Shown here piece after piece: positions 22,631-34,785 of a DNA stretch of 64,000 bases. The notes below the pieces were generated by a model that made no database searches, had not been told where the DNA came from, and saw only the letters and a program-made list of their open reading frames with translations. A program made the translations under genes and the position numbers. The DNA lies in the NCBI GenBank assembly GCA_030280995.1, contig JASXTE010000002.1, forward strand, positions 32,006,683 through 32,070,682, written 5' to 3'. The DNA comes from Hemileia vastatrix. Taxonomy: Eukaryota; Basidiomycota; Pucciniomycetes; Pucciniales; Zaghouaniaceae. Within the stretch, counting starts at the first letter, position 1, and each line of letters starts with the position of its first letter.

Positions 22631-24690
22631 TTATTCGTGGAAGATTGATTTCACATTTGCTGGATTTTTGTCAGCAAATGTGTCCCCCCGCTGTGGGTAA
22701 ACGTTGTCCCGACGTGACAAGATATCTGGGACAATGCAGTTCTTACCTGGGCGATAGGAAATAGAAAAGGGAAATTCAGACAGAAATTCAGCCCACCTGG
22801 CTTGATGTCTGGTTAATACTTTGGAAGACATAAAGTATTTCAAAGCATTATGGTCTGTTAAAATTTGAAAAGGACTATCTAGGCTGAGAAGAAAAGAGCA
22901 CCATTTTTTAAGACAATGAATAATAGCTAAAAGCTCTTTGTCATGAATTTCATAATTTAATTCTGCTGCAATGAGTTTGCGTGACTCAAAAGCAACAGGA
23001 TGAAACATTTTTGTTTCCAGATTCAATTGAGAAATGACCCCTGCGATAGCATAATTGCTCGTATCTGTCTTGACTATTGTCGAAGAAGTAGGATCAAAGT
23101 GTCGAAGAATTGGAGCTGTGGTGAACGCCGTCTTCAATGCTTCGAATTCCTTTTGTGCTGTAGAAGTAAAAACAAAAGGAAAATCTTTTCTAAGAAGAGA
23201 AGTAAGATTGGAAATAGTTTTAGAGTAATCTTTAATAAATCTTCTATAGAAATTTGCAAAACCCAAAAATCCTTGGAGGGATTTAACAGATTTGGGCTCA
23301 GGCCATTCCAAGAACTTTTTACTTTTTTGTCGTGCATGACTAAACCATCAGTGGATAATGTAAAACCCAAAAAATCAATATATTTAAGATGGAATTCACA
23401 TTTATTATGCTTGGCGTAGAGTCCATGACCTCGAAGCTGATTTAAAACCTGTCGAACATGATGAATATGTTCATCCAGTGTCTTCAAGAAAATTAAAATA
23501 TCATCTAAATAGACGACAACAAATTGTTCGAAAACATCTTGAAATATTTCATTGACAAAAGTTTGAAAAGTAGATGGTGCGTTACACAATCCAAATGGCA
23601 TAACTAAATATTCAAAACTACCAAATCTAGTGCCCATTGCAGTCAGTGGTTCATGACCTTCCGCAATGCAAATAAGATTTTAAGCGCCTCTAAGATCAAT
23701 TTTAGAAAAGAAATTAGCACCATTAAAAAGGGTAAGAAGCAATGACATAGGAGGAACAGGATATGCATTATTCTTAGTGACTGTGTTGAGCTTTCTATAG
23801 TCAACACACAACCTAAGACTACCATCCTTCTTTTTTACAAAGAGGACAGGGGAGCCAGTTGGATATTTACTGACTTTGATGAAACCTTTGGCTACATTCT
23901 CTGCAATGTAGTCTCGAAGAACTTGAGATTCATCCTTCAACAAAGAATAGACAGGACCTGCCGGAGGTACTGGACCTATTAACTCTATCTGATGGTCGTA
24001 GGGTCGATGAGGTGGTAACTTATCGGCCTTGAGGATTGAAAAAACATCAAGGAAATCATGATAGATTTCTGGTAGAGTAGCTTTAATGGCTTCAAGGTCG
24101 ATTTGGTCGTCCTCATCATCTTTGAGAGAATCTGTTGTGGGAAGACCAGAATTGAGAGAGCATAATTTGATTACTTTGAGGCAATTTAAATCCACTTCTA
24201 GTGAAGTCATCGAGCTAGAAGAGTTAGCAAATTGCTCATTTAAAGAAAGATCAGATGCTTGCAAGTCATCTGGCAGAGATCTGTCCTCTAGCAGGAAATT
24301 GTCAGGCGGGTTGTTTAATTCCCTATTGACATGCATTGAAGAATCAGAAATATACTTAGTCCGTGGGGTGATCAATCCCCATGTCCAATCAATTTCAGGA
24401 TTCCAATGTGTTAAAAAGTCATGGCCAAGAATGGTATCGTCCATCCTTGGGGCGTCCAAGACTGTTATTTCCCACTCGAAGGGGGGAAAATTCGGAAAGT
24501 TGAAAACCCATAAAACTTTCTTACTGACCCAATATTTGGGTTCCTCTGATTTGACCAAGTAAATTTGAGTTCAATCGATATCTGTAAATGTCAGCTGTAA
24601 CTTCTCGGCAAAAGATAAACTGACAAAAGAAATTGAAGCTCCAGAGTCTATAAGACAACTGAAGGGGATATCCTCCTTAAAAAGAATGAA
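22631..24690 (-). pseudogene. Protease, reverse transcriptase and RNase H of element 3
   Basis: The protease loop LIDSGAS is readable near 24640, followed by a stop at about 24570. Frame 23680-24558 covers the linker and fingers ([20 protein letters not shown]) to KIDLRGA, where a stop replaces the Tyr usual in that motif. 23134-23637 carries FGLCNAPSTFQ and the catalytic VVVYLDDIL. 22631-23311 carries the connection and RNase H (KTDTSNYAIAGV, FHPVAFESRKL, LTDHNALKYF) ending with a PDILSRRDNVYPQRGD tether. One frameshift (near 23310) and at least two stops inactivate it. YLDD itself is intact. Confidence 0.9.
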
Positions 24691-24784
24691 TCTCAAGCGG
24701 TTTAAGGCAACTCCAGTCCTTAAGACATGGAGGTTCTGTGCACTGGGAGAGATAAGATAGTTTGCTTTGCACAGAAGTAAACTA

Positions 24785-25871
24785 TCTACTAGTTTCTTGG
24801 CTTAGAACTAGTACCTTCTCTTTCCTTCAATTTTACACAATCTTCCAGCTTGTGCTTACCCCCAAAATACATACATAACCCATTATCTGTTCGCCTCTTC
24901 CTCTCAGATTTTTTAAGTTCCCCTTTAGGATCCAGTACTTTACTGATATCGCCTGGGGTCGAGCTTTTTGGTCGAGGTTTGTCCTTTCCCTTAATAGGTT
25001 TAGATTGAGTCAAGGAGGATTGAGTTGTTCGTGGGTGTGAAGAAGGTCCCGATTTGAAATTTAAGACTTGAGATTTGTTGGCGTATCGACGATGATGAAG
25101 TTTTCCTTGGTAAATGCCGTCAAGTTCGAGGGTTTGATCCATTAAATCTGTTAAAGTAGTCATCTTCTGACTGTGAAGATTTAACTGATCCAGAATCCTC
25201 GAAGGAAGTCCTTTTTTGAAATGATACTTGAGGGAAGCATCATTCCAACCTATTCGAGTTTAAAGCGCTCTAAAGTTTGAGATATATTCAGAGGCTTTAC
25301 CATTATCACTCATGCGAAGAAAATCAAGTTCAATTTCTGCGTTGTCAGTTTCATTAGGGTCACCAAACAACGTGAAGAGTTGGTCTTTGAACTTTTCCCA
25401 GTTATTAATAAGTAAGTGGGTTTCTGTTGAAGAGAGCATGAGAAGATAAGGTTCAAACCATCTTGCTTCTTTTCCGGCCAGGAATGAAGAAGCATAAACA
25501 ACTTTCGATCGGTCGTTATTGAAGGTTCGAGGGTCATTATGGAACAGGAGCTTTCAGGTTTACAAGAAGGGTTGCAATCTGTCTGGATGTTCTCCATCGA
25601 ATTTATCAGGAGATTTCATAAAATGATTTTTGAATTTATATCCCTCTGAAGACAGTGCCTCTTGCATTGTATCCTCTCCTTCTTCATCATCACTAGAATC
25701 ATTGAAATCTTGTGGGATGTCTTCTACAGATTGGACTGAATTTTGCCATTCCCTAAGGTCGAGTGGCTCCAAGGAGTGAGTGCGGGAAACAGGCCTAACG
25801 GCTGTTGGCCTGCCTCTGGCGCAAGCTCTAGTAGTAGCGCCTGTAGGAGGAGTGCGTTGAACAGGTGCCAT
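24785..25871 (-). pseudogene. Gag of element 3, broken
   Basis: Starts MAPVQRTPPTGATTRACARG at 25871, with an Arg/Pro-rich N-terminus, an acidic linker and FDGEHPD at the start of the retrotransposon gag domain. Stops follow, and the gag domain continues in another frame to about 25190. The last part (24789-25163) is basic with the knuckle LCMYFGGKHKLEDC, in which the second Cys of CX2C is Phe. The protein would package element RNA; this copy cannot. Confidence 0.85.
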
Positions 25872-25948
25872 TTTAAGAATTTAGAGAAAACACCTGAAAA
25901 GGGACGTAGTAGTGCAAAGAATGAGAACTACGGAGAATTAAATTATAC

Positions 25949-27472
25949 TGTCACTGGACGACCTACGCCCAAGGTCAAAGATGTTCCTGAAAGTGAGATA
26001 AAAGGTTCAGATACTTCTTTGAAGCACAGAGGGATAGTTGGAGGAAGTGATTCGAAGATGACTCAAAGGAAGAACTACTGCTTCAAGTTATGTTCTAGAA
26101 GGATTCTAATATAATTGAACGGTAATATTAAAATTCTTAAGATCTCACGAAGGGTTGGAAACTCAACAATCAAAGATTTAGGATTTTGATATGATTATTG
26201 AGAAAATAAAGAAAGATACAATAATAATGTTTTTCACTTAGAGTTTTATCACTATTAACTATAAATACGTTTTATAATTTAATTCTAAGGAATGTTGAAC
26301 CAAAAACTCAGCCCTTTTTATATCCTTTACTCCTCCTCGCATTGACCTCATACCCATCCACTATTCCTGTCAGCCTAAATATCCTTAGGACTGAGTATTT
26401 ATTATGCTTAAAATAAGATAACCTTAAGTAAATTAAGCTTATATCTTAAAAATAAGGTTAAAATAATAATATATATTATTTTATTATATATATATATAAT
26501 TATTATTCTATTATATAACTTATAATAGTTTAAATAGCTTATCCATGGCCTAGAAATACTTATTAAGGTGTTAATGGAGTCATAATATACTTATCTTAAG
26601 TGATATGAAGTAATTATTGACATACATAAGCTTATATGTATACATAAATCTCATATTCAGTGAAATATGCAGTATATTATGTATATTTAGGTATATAAGT
26701 GGGTTTTAGCCCCTTAATAGCCTATAAACTTTGTTTTTCTGCTTATTTTAGGTCATATGAACAAAATCAGTGGACTCACAACGCCTACAGAAGCATAGAC
26801 ACCTATATCAGGCGCATACACCCAGTTTGGACAACTAAAATTACTTCCTTGGATGGTTATTCACGGATTTATGGGTTGGAAAGATATTTCTGGGTTAATT
26901 TTGATGCTTGGGGATGATATTGGGGGCTTGGACATTTTATTTGTTTCCTTTATATGCTTTTGGTTTCATTAAATCTCTTTTTGACTGTTTATTTTACCTG
27001 TTTCTTTATGGTATCCGCTTTTATCTAGTAGGACCATAAATAAACACTATTATATCATACTTATATACTAGACTATACTGAAAATTTGGCATACCACAAA
27101 CCATTTAAAATATATCCGCTACACCTGGACCCTCCTCACTAACATCCATTAACCCCTTAATCCTTCACTAACCATTCCGTCCATGCTCACTACCCGCTTA
27201 ATAACTCACAGACATTTCATAAACCTTTTAATGTACTATTATATTAACTATTGCGCTGTGCATCGCTTATTGGAAAAAAACTAAGACACACTATTGAGAG
27301 ATTGACTAATTTAGATTTAGAGTTTTAGGCTAGCGCAATTGAATAGCAAGTACACAGAGGAAAGTCGCAGTTGCTATGGAGAGTTTCTTTCTGCGCTTCG
27401 AGTATGGATTTGAACCCTTTAGTATTGATTTAATGAGCAACTTTTTACTCGAGTGTCACGTGGCACATGACA
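25949..27472 (-). repeat. 5' LTR of element 3, split by an insertion
   Basis: The parts 25949-26367 and 27089-27472 together align with 18203-19035. The inserted 0.7 kb is described separately. Confidence 0.85.
26368..27088. mobile_element. Insertion in element 3 LTR, LTR-like
   Basis: Relative to the sister LTR, about 720 nt are added between CCACTATTCC and GCATACCACAAACC. It starts TGTCAGCCTAAATATCC and contains AGGACTGAGTAT. A second sequence beginning TGTCAGCCTGTACATCCCC with AGGACTGAGTAT lies at 49683. This suggests solo LTRs of one family. No clear target duplication is visible, and no ATG ORF is convincing. Confidence 0.55.
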
Positions 27473-27907
27473 AGTGATAGCATTCATAGCTGAGTGAAGT
27501 TTCTTCCTAGTAGAGATGTGTTTTATTGATTTTGGTAGAGGTTTTAGGCAATGAGTGGGAAGTGGGAATGCAACACCAAATGAGCAGGTGGGGTGTGTAG
27601 ATAGAATTAAATGTTATGTGTTTGAAACCAAAATTAAGTATCATAGAGTGAAGAGACACATAAGGATAGAATTCACAATTATATGTCATGTGACTTGATT
27701 ACAAATTAATCATGGATGTGATGAGTTTGGGATCAGGAATTAGGAATGGAAATTGGTGTATAAGAGGGAGGATAATTCATTATTGTGAAATACTTATCCT
27801 TTAGCCCCAGGGCTAGTGGATAAGAATATTCCACAATTAATAATTTCTGATCCTGGAAAAAAAATTTCTGATCCCTAATTGAAGATCCCTGAACATTGAT
27901 ACCCCCT
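27473..27907 (-). mobile_element. Relic D: truncated 5' end of a Harbinger element
   Basis: Matches the reverse complement of the left end of element A (32013-32430) and the 46670-47098 end of B, from the start-codon region of the transposase to the terminal GATACCCCCT. It includes the hairpin-forming CTAGCCCCAGGGCTAG (near 27807). Cut off exactly at the element 3 LTR end. Confidence 0.8.
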
Positions 27908-29392
27908 AAAGGGTCATTAGATTTGGGAAATGTTAAAATATGTTTATGATTTGAATTTATCTTTTGTATGAGATCTAACCTTATGAATCATTATTTAGGT
28001 TTTAGAAAAAAATAAATGAGCAGTTTTAATTCTATATGCACTAGCCTTCAGGCTAGCTGATAAGAAAATTCTGCAATAAAAATTTAAGATCAAGGCAAGG
28101 TTGACAGTGTATCAAGTTATTTTTACATTCCCTATTAGGGGGTATTAATGAGCTGAAATTGGCTATTAAATTAATGGCAAAAAAAGTAAGAAATGCTCAA
28201 GTTATTTCCAACCATTTTTTTAAAAAAATAAATTGTTTATCTAGTGTGGGATGTATCAATGTTTGAGTTGAATCATGAAATTATTTTTTGTGTGAGACTA
28301 ACCATTTTAACTGAAATATGAAGTATTAGAATGAAATAAATGGATTAATTTTATTTTCTTATCCACTAGGTTGTGAGCTAGTCTATAAAATTTTTCTTCA
28401 ATATATATTATCTGATCAAAGTGAAAAGTAGAGCATATCCCTAATGAAAAAAGCAAGAAATTTGATACTTTCTATTATAAAAATCTTCAATTGTTGTAAC
28501 TAATAGATCTTCTAACATTTTTTCTCTTCATTTTTTCTTATGATATTTTTGTCTATATTTACTTGTTACTTTCCTCAATTTCAATTCAGTTTGTGAGCTG
28601 AGCCTAATGTCCTGTTGCCATTTTTTTACCTCTGAGATAGATTCATTATATTTTATAAAAGATTTAGAAGAAAATTTTTAATTCTTTCAATTTAAAAAAA
28701 AATGAATAATATTCTCAACCACTGGTGAAAATATTACATTGAAACTAGAAAAACTGAAAAGAAAGGATAAAATATAGTCCTTTTCTTGAAATATTTGGTT
28801 AAAAAAATTTTGACAAAAAATTGACATATTTTTAGTCCTTTTTTACTTCTGGCTGAATACACTAAAATTTTAAAGAAGATTAAATATAGAAGGCATCAAA
28901 TCACACCAATATTCCATTAAGCTAATTATAGAAAAGAAAGTGAATTGTGTCAATTATTATCAATCATTGTTTCAAAAAAACAGGTTACTTTTCATGTAAA
29001 ATATTACACTTTGAAGATAATCTGAAATTTTTTAAAGTGTGAAATTTTCTTCTATGGCCAAATTTTAAGGTATTGGAATGAAATGGATAGGGGTTCTCAA
29101 GCCTTACCAAATACAATAAATAAACATACCACTAAAAATGTACCAAGCCACCATCCATTAATGAAATACACCTAACCTGGACAGATGTTTTTCAACAGTG
29201 TATTTGTCCCAAAACAAGTCTTCTTTTGGGTCAAAAAAGTCATCCAAACATTTCCCTTCATCATCATGACTACTCAGATCAACTCTAAAAACTAGATTTT
29301 TTCACCTACTTATTAAGGTCTTATTCATATGAGTGAGGTATATTACTTACAAGAACTTAATTTATCCCTTAATAATACACTTACCCTTAAAA
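27908..29392. other. AT-rich DNA, no gene seen
   Basis: Contains an isolated AGGGGGTATTAATGAGC at about 28138 resembling a Harbinger terminus, and a GGCTAGCTGATAAG segment near 28050 resembling the Harbinger subterminal region, so it may include decayed non-autonomous copies. No ORF is credible. Confidence 0.5.
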
Positions 29393-29590
29393 GGGGGTAT
29401 CAAAGTTAGAAATCTTCCATTTTACAATACCTCTTTTATCAATAAAAGCAACCGTGATTATTTTTTAAAATAAGCCATATTGTGCCCCAAAAACACCTTT
29501 TTACTAAGGATTAATGTCAAGTTTGTGGCTCTCTTTTTGTGTTGTGAAATACCTTTTAAATAATTACACATTTCTAACTTTGATACCCTC
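29393..29590. mobile_element. Short MITE with Harbinger-like ends (198 bp)
   Basis: The left end GGGGGTATCAAAGTTAGAAA and the right end, read inverted, GAGGGTATCAAAGTTAGAAA agree at 19 of 20 positions. The first nine bases equal the Harbinger terminus GGGGGTATC. There is no coding capacity. Confidence 0.65.
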
Positions 29591-32012
29591 TAATATTTAT
29601 CCCCAGATCTCCAGCTTTATTTGTTTTGGTTCAGTTTCCAGCCTTAAAATTGCATAAAATTTCTAATATTCTGTATCACTATGATAACTCATCTTCTCTT
29701 CATCTCTCACCTAAATCCCTCCTTTTTGGTGCTGATACTTCTCCCTCCTCAGCTCTCAAGGCCAGAAACTTTCACATTTTTTTATTTAATTGCTGATTGA
29801 AATGTCTTTTTTTGTTTCTTTTCTTTGTTCTTTTTTTATCATCTTTTTTGTTTTAATTTACGATTGAAATTTTCTTTTTTTCATTATTTCTTGGTTCTCA
29901 ATATTTTTTATTTTGCTTTATTGACTTTTTGGAGGTTTTTTTTTGGTTATTTTTAGGTTTTTTCTTTTTTTTGGCCCTTTTTTTTGCTAAGTTGCTTCAG
30001 AATCATTCAGAAACAATTCAAAAATGTTTTCCAATAATTTTCCAGGTTTTTTGAGGTTTTTTTAAGCTTTTTTTTGCATGATTTGGAAAAACTTAGAAAC
30101 AATTCTGAAATTGTTTCCTAGGAATTCCCAGTGATTTTCATATGTTTTTTGGAATTTTTTGAAGACTGTTGAGTGCCTTTTTTTTGGATCTTTAAGGTAC
30201 TTTTCTTGGAAACTTTGTGGAATTTTTCAAAGAGATTTGAACTCTAACTTTTGGAAAATTTTATCACTTTTTGGGGAACCTTTACAGAATATTTTGGGGA
30301 ACTTTCTGCACTATCTCTTTCAGGTAGTTTGAGAAAAGCTTTTTTGCTATGTTTTATCCAATTTTTAATATTTTTTCATTCAGATTGTTTTTTTTTAATT
30401 TTTTAGATAAAAATGACTGAAAATATAAATATGGTCAACTGGATTAATAAGGTAAGAAGAGGAGGTAATGTAAAAAATGAAAAATTAGGTAGGTGACAAA
30501 AGTATGAGATCTAATATAGGTTTTTAAGTTTTATTTTTATTTCTTGAATTATAATTTAACAAGTCATAAAAGATATTCTACTTACTCAAATTGATGAGCC
30601 ATCAGGATGTGTTCCAGATAATAGTAATCATGAAGACATCTGTTTTCTTCATAAGATTCATTTATACACCCAATATGGGGGTCCAAGTTTTTAGCAAGTC
30701 CACAATCTTGAACCCTACTTCATATCTAATTGAGCACCCACTGAGTAAGTGATGAAACAATCATGAAAATAGGGTGAATATTTGCTGAAATCAATTTGAT
30801 AAAAATATGAAAATTCATTCAAGTGCTGGTGGACAACAGTTGAATGATTTTTGAAATCATATTTTTTTAATAAATAAAACAAAGAATAATGGTCCTCCTT
30901 GTTTAATTAGTGTCAAAGGGACATCTTGACCTTGTAAATATGTTATAGAGGGCACCAGTCACAAATGAAAATACTAATTCTACTTAAATATCAAATTTAA
31001 AATTAATGTATTAGTGATACAGCCAAAGTTCCTGAATAATGCACCTGTTACATTATATACATCATTTTTATATTTATTTTTCAATTACATATAGTTGAAG
31101 AGCATTTTCAATATATACTTTTTATAATGAGTAATATGTGTCATACACTTATTTATTTTGGAAGTTTCTAGATTAAAAACAATGATAACTCATTTGTTAA
31201 GAAAAAAGATATATTTCACCACTATTAAAACCTCAACCAAAAACAAACAGTAAATCTTGGATATATAATGCTTACAAAAATTCATTTCACAGGGAAATTT
31301 ATTCAAAAATTTTATAATTTACTTAATCCAACATTAAAATAAAAGATTACTCAAATATTTGATGAACTCCATTAAAAAGACATTGATAGGAACAAATTAT
31401 TATTTTTTATTGGATTAACAATTTTTTGGGGTTTTTTGCCTTTATTTGTACCCATAATATTTTGATCTAAAGTCTAAATTAAAAATTGCAAAAATAAATT
31501 TATACTGAAAATTATAATGACACTTATTATTTTATTTCTAATATGATAAAGAAGTATAAAGTTAGTGGTTGATATAATGCATGTAATCAAGTAATTCAAA
31601 GATTGAAATGGCATAATGTGATATGAAATTTTTTTAAGGAAAAAGTTCTTATTTTTATTTAAAACCATATAAACAACAATATCATCATTTTTATATATAT
31701 AAAACTTTTCAACTTGAGCTTTTAATACCAATTGGAATTTAAATTTTCTGTAAATTTTCATTATATCACCAGGAAAAAAATGTGGGAACAGGATTGCAGG
31801 TACCAATCCCTATCTTTTATTTGATCCAGTTTGTCAGTGTATCTAGTATTTAAGTATGATATAATAGTATTTATTTATGTTCCTACTACTTATTGATAAA
31901 TTATTTAGTGATTAAACCTCAGGGGAAGACTAATAAAATAGTTATAATCAAATAAAACCCACCATACTTGGATTTAAATGTGTGCTAGTGGTGGAAAATA
32001 GATGAATATAAT
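29591..32012. other. T-rich and AT-rich DNA with MITE fragments
   Basis: 29800-30400 is rich in T runs on the plus strand. Near 30669 a fragment (CCCAATATGGGGGTCCAAG, AGCAAGTCCACAATCTTGAA) is a diverged piece of the CACTA-like MITE at 34786. Near 31762-31820, ATCACCAGGAAAAAAATG and CAATCCCTATCTTT resemble an end of the MITE at 47463. No gene is supported. Confidence 0.5.
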
Positions 32013-32392
32013 AGGGGGTATCAATGTTCAGGAATCCACAATTAGGGATCATGAATTTTTTTTTCCGGGATCAGACATTATTAATTGCGCAAGATTCTTA
32101 TCCACTAGCCCCAGGGCTAGTGGATAAGGAATCCACGATAATGCATTATCCTGCCCTTTATACCCCAATTTCCATTCCTAATTCCTGATCCCAAACTCAT
32201 CACATCCATGATGGATTTGCAAGAAAGGCACATGACTCATAATTGATGATTCCATCCTTAAGTCTTTCTTCACTCTATGCTACTTAATTTTGGTGGCGAA
32301 CACTTAAGAATTTTTTCTATCTACACATTCCAACTGCACATTTGGCGGTGAATTCCCACATCCCTCATCACATAACCCTTCCACCGGCAACA

Positions 32393-33616
32393 ATGAAACA
32401 CCTCTCAACTAGGAAGCTACTTCACTCAACAATGAATGCTATTACTTTTCTTTTAGTTCTTTACTATAAATCTGACTCTGATTTGGAAGATGCTTTAGCT
32501 TATATGTGTTTTCTTTCAAAAAAGGGTTAAATCATCACCAGGGGGCCAAATCTTTATCATGATCCCCGATATGATCTGGCCTCCATTCTCAACATTCTTC
32601 ATTTAAACTTCACCCAACTTTTTAGAACTTCTCCCGACTCTTTCTTCAAACTTTATAAACTCATCTCGGATCATCCTATCTTTCATAACAATTCCCATAA
32701 CCAACAGTGTAATCCTGCCATCCAACTTGCTGTTGCACTATATCGCTTTGGCTCAAATGGAAACGGTGCTGCTGTAAGACTTTTGGATAATCTCTTTAAC
32801 ATAGGATATGGTACTGTGATATTATACACCAAGCGCTGTATGATTTCTATCCTTTCCCTCAAGTCTCAAACACTTTCTTGGCCGACTCCAGAACAGCGAC
32901 TTGGATCCTCTCAAGTAATGCATGATGAAGGTTTCCCTGGCTGTGTAGGATTTGTTGATGGCACAACTATACCTTTGAGTAAAAATCCTGCTCATGATGG
33001 CAACCATTATTTTGATTGCAAAAAAAGGTTTCTTCAAAATCTTCTCCAATTTCTCATCCTTCATAAACTAGCTTTTTATCATCTTTCTAGATACTGTATT
33101 GCCATTCAACTTGTATTCGATGTCAATAAAAAATTTATTGCTTTTCATAGTGGCTGCCCTGGCTCATGTCATGACTCTTCTGTCTTCCAAAGAATGAGGA
33201 TTTCTCAAACCCCTGACTCATACTTTGACCAATCTCAGTACCTCCTTGCAGACTCAGCATATGCAAGTGGGAAGTACATTATACCTGCTTTCCGTGGTGC
33301 AACCTTAGAAAATGACCCCAAAACTAAATTTAATTATCACCTTGCCCAATCAAGAGTACAAATTGAACATGCTATAGGTATTTTAAAGGGACAATTTTCT
33401 AGTCTTTGGGAGCTCAGAATCCAATTTCAAAAAAAATTGGAGATCAAAACTGCAAATCATTGGATCATGACTAACATTATACTCCACAAAATCCTAGCTG
33501 ATTTAAAGGATGAGTGGAATGATCTTATGAAGAAGAGGATCCTGAACCAGCACCGGCTCTTTCTTCCCTTGAATCACAAAACATTCATTCAACCGGCATA
33601 CGCTCTATCATTATGA
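32393..33616 (+). pseudogene. Harbinger (HARBI1-like) DDE transposase, one nonsense codon
   Basis: The transposase would cut and paste the element. From ATG 32393 one frame runs to TGA 33616, interrupted only by TAA at 32528-32530 (B has TAC, Tyr). Motifs: helix-rich N-terminus; FPGCVGFVDGTTIPL with the first catalytic Asp; DGNHYFDCKKR; GCPGSCHDSSVF; LLADSAYASGKYIIPAF with the second Asp; SRVQIEHAIGILKGQF with the Glu. This is the DDE_Tnp_4/HARBI1 nuclease order. A 63-nt GT-AG intron (33028-33090) is inferred because splicing restores the usual FD-KKRY run. Spliced length is about 386 aa, normal for the family. Confidence 0.85.
33028..33090 (+). other. Intron within the transposase, length divisible by three
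   Basis: GTTTCTTC...TTTCTAG. Removal joins KKR to YCIAIQLVFD, the expected family motif. Because it is 63 nt without a stop, retention does not break the frame. Confidence 0.7.
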
Positions 33617-34783
33617 CTATTACTCTCCAACATTTCTCTTCACCACCCTTTTAAATTATTTTTTTTACTCTCCAAATGTCCTCTTTGTGTACTTCATTCA
33701 CTTGTTTTGGTATTTTGGTTTTTTGCATATTCATTTTTTTTTGGAATTTATGGTGAAGATCTTTTTTTTGGATGGCTCATTGGTTTTCTTTCACCAGCTC
33801 AACATGAAATTGCATATTTTCTGAAATCACATATTTTTTCAGTGATTTTTTTTTCATTCATCCATCATATCCTTTTCCTATTCTCCTCCAACATCCCTCA
33901 AACAGTTTGGTTTCATTCATTTTGTCATCTCATCTCTCCGGGTAAGTCATTTTAGTCTTTTTTTTGATTTTTTGATTACTAATTATAATTTTTTTTGTTT
34001 TTTTCTGTTTATTTTATTTTTTTTATCTAATTTTTTTTTGTAAGTAGTTATTTTGGATTTCAATGGTATAATTAACCTTTTTTTTCTCTCCCTCTTTACT
34101 TTCTTTTTTAGCTCCATCACCCTACTCTTCATCCCTCATTGGCATGGTCATTATCCCCCCTTTCCCTTATTTCACTTTTTTTTGGCTCCATTTCATTGAA
34201 ACACATACATTGCACATTCTTTATGCATTTCACTTACTCCATATTCAATTTCCCCACAATTCCAACATCAATCTTTCTCACTCTATTTTTCCTACTTTTC
34301 AATCAAGGTAAGTTTCATCTCCTTTTTTTCATGCCTATATGATATCTCATTCCTGTTATGAAAACTTTATACTTAAATATATGTATGACTCTTATCTGGA
34401 TAACAGTGAACTTATTAAACTCATTTTGATCTCGTCTTCCTTACCACTTTTCAAGTTTTTGCAAATTTTTTAAAAACAGACTCAGAATTAGGGTTAGGTT
34501 TATTCAAATCTTATGTTCTTTTTACTAAAGATTCTTCTGAAAGCTACCTTACATTTCCTACAAACAGATTTGAATTTGATTCAGTGGTTGCTGAGATATT
34601 GACCGTTAAGGTTGAGCCTTTTTTTCCCAATTTAAATTATTATTTCATTTTTTATGTAACATATTAGGGTTAGGTTTATTTATCTCACATTTCCTTTAAC
34701 TGAAGATTCTATTTAAGCATATCTCTCATTTCCTAGAAACAGGTTTGAATTAGGTTCAGTGGTTGCTGAGATTTTGACCTTTG
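33617..34783 (+). other. Intergenic region of element A between transposase and oxygenase
   Basis: Pyrimidine-rich with long T runs. A 67-codon frame (34139-34342) is almost identical in B (45386-45589), but its leucine/phenylalanine-rich content reflects base composition. 34487-34783 holds an imperfect duplication: ATTAGGGTTAGGTTTATT, AACAGATTTGAATTTGATTC-like and GGTTGCTGAGAT blocks occur twice about 175 nt apart, and both copies are also in B. It may contain 5' exons or introns of the oxygenase. Confidence 0.5.
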
Positions 34784-34785
34784 AA

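Larger units (their letters stand above)
18203..27472 (-). mobile_element. Element 3: decayed chromovirus (Ty3/gypsy with chromodomain)
   Basis: LTRs at 18203-19035 and 25949-27472 (the latter enlarged by an insertion) share ends: plus-strand TGTCAC(C/T)GGACGACCTAC at the left and a CACGTGGC...TGACA-like right end. Minus-strand order is gag, protease, reverse transcriptase, RNase H, integrase and chromodomain, then about 1.8 kb with a plus-strand accessory ORF, then the 3' LTR. Flanks do not match (ATTTG before 18203, AGTGA after 27472), so no target duplication survives. The coding region is broken by stops and frameshifts. Confidence 0.9.

Noticed and set aside
31474..31806. 110-aa minus-strand ORF
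   Set aside because: Extremely AT-rich, hydrophobic with no motif, overlapping a MITE-like end. Not supported as a gene.
33707..34342. 82- and 67-aa ORFs in Harbinger A (the second conserved in B)
   Set aside because: Phe/Ser/Leu-rich from polypyrimidine DNA. Conservation between A and B is explained by common descent of the whole element.
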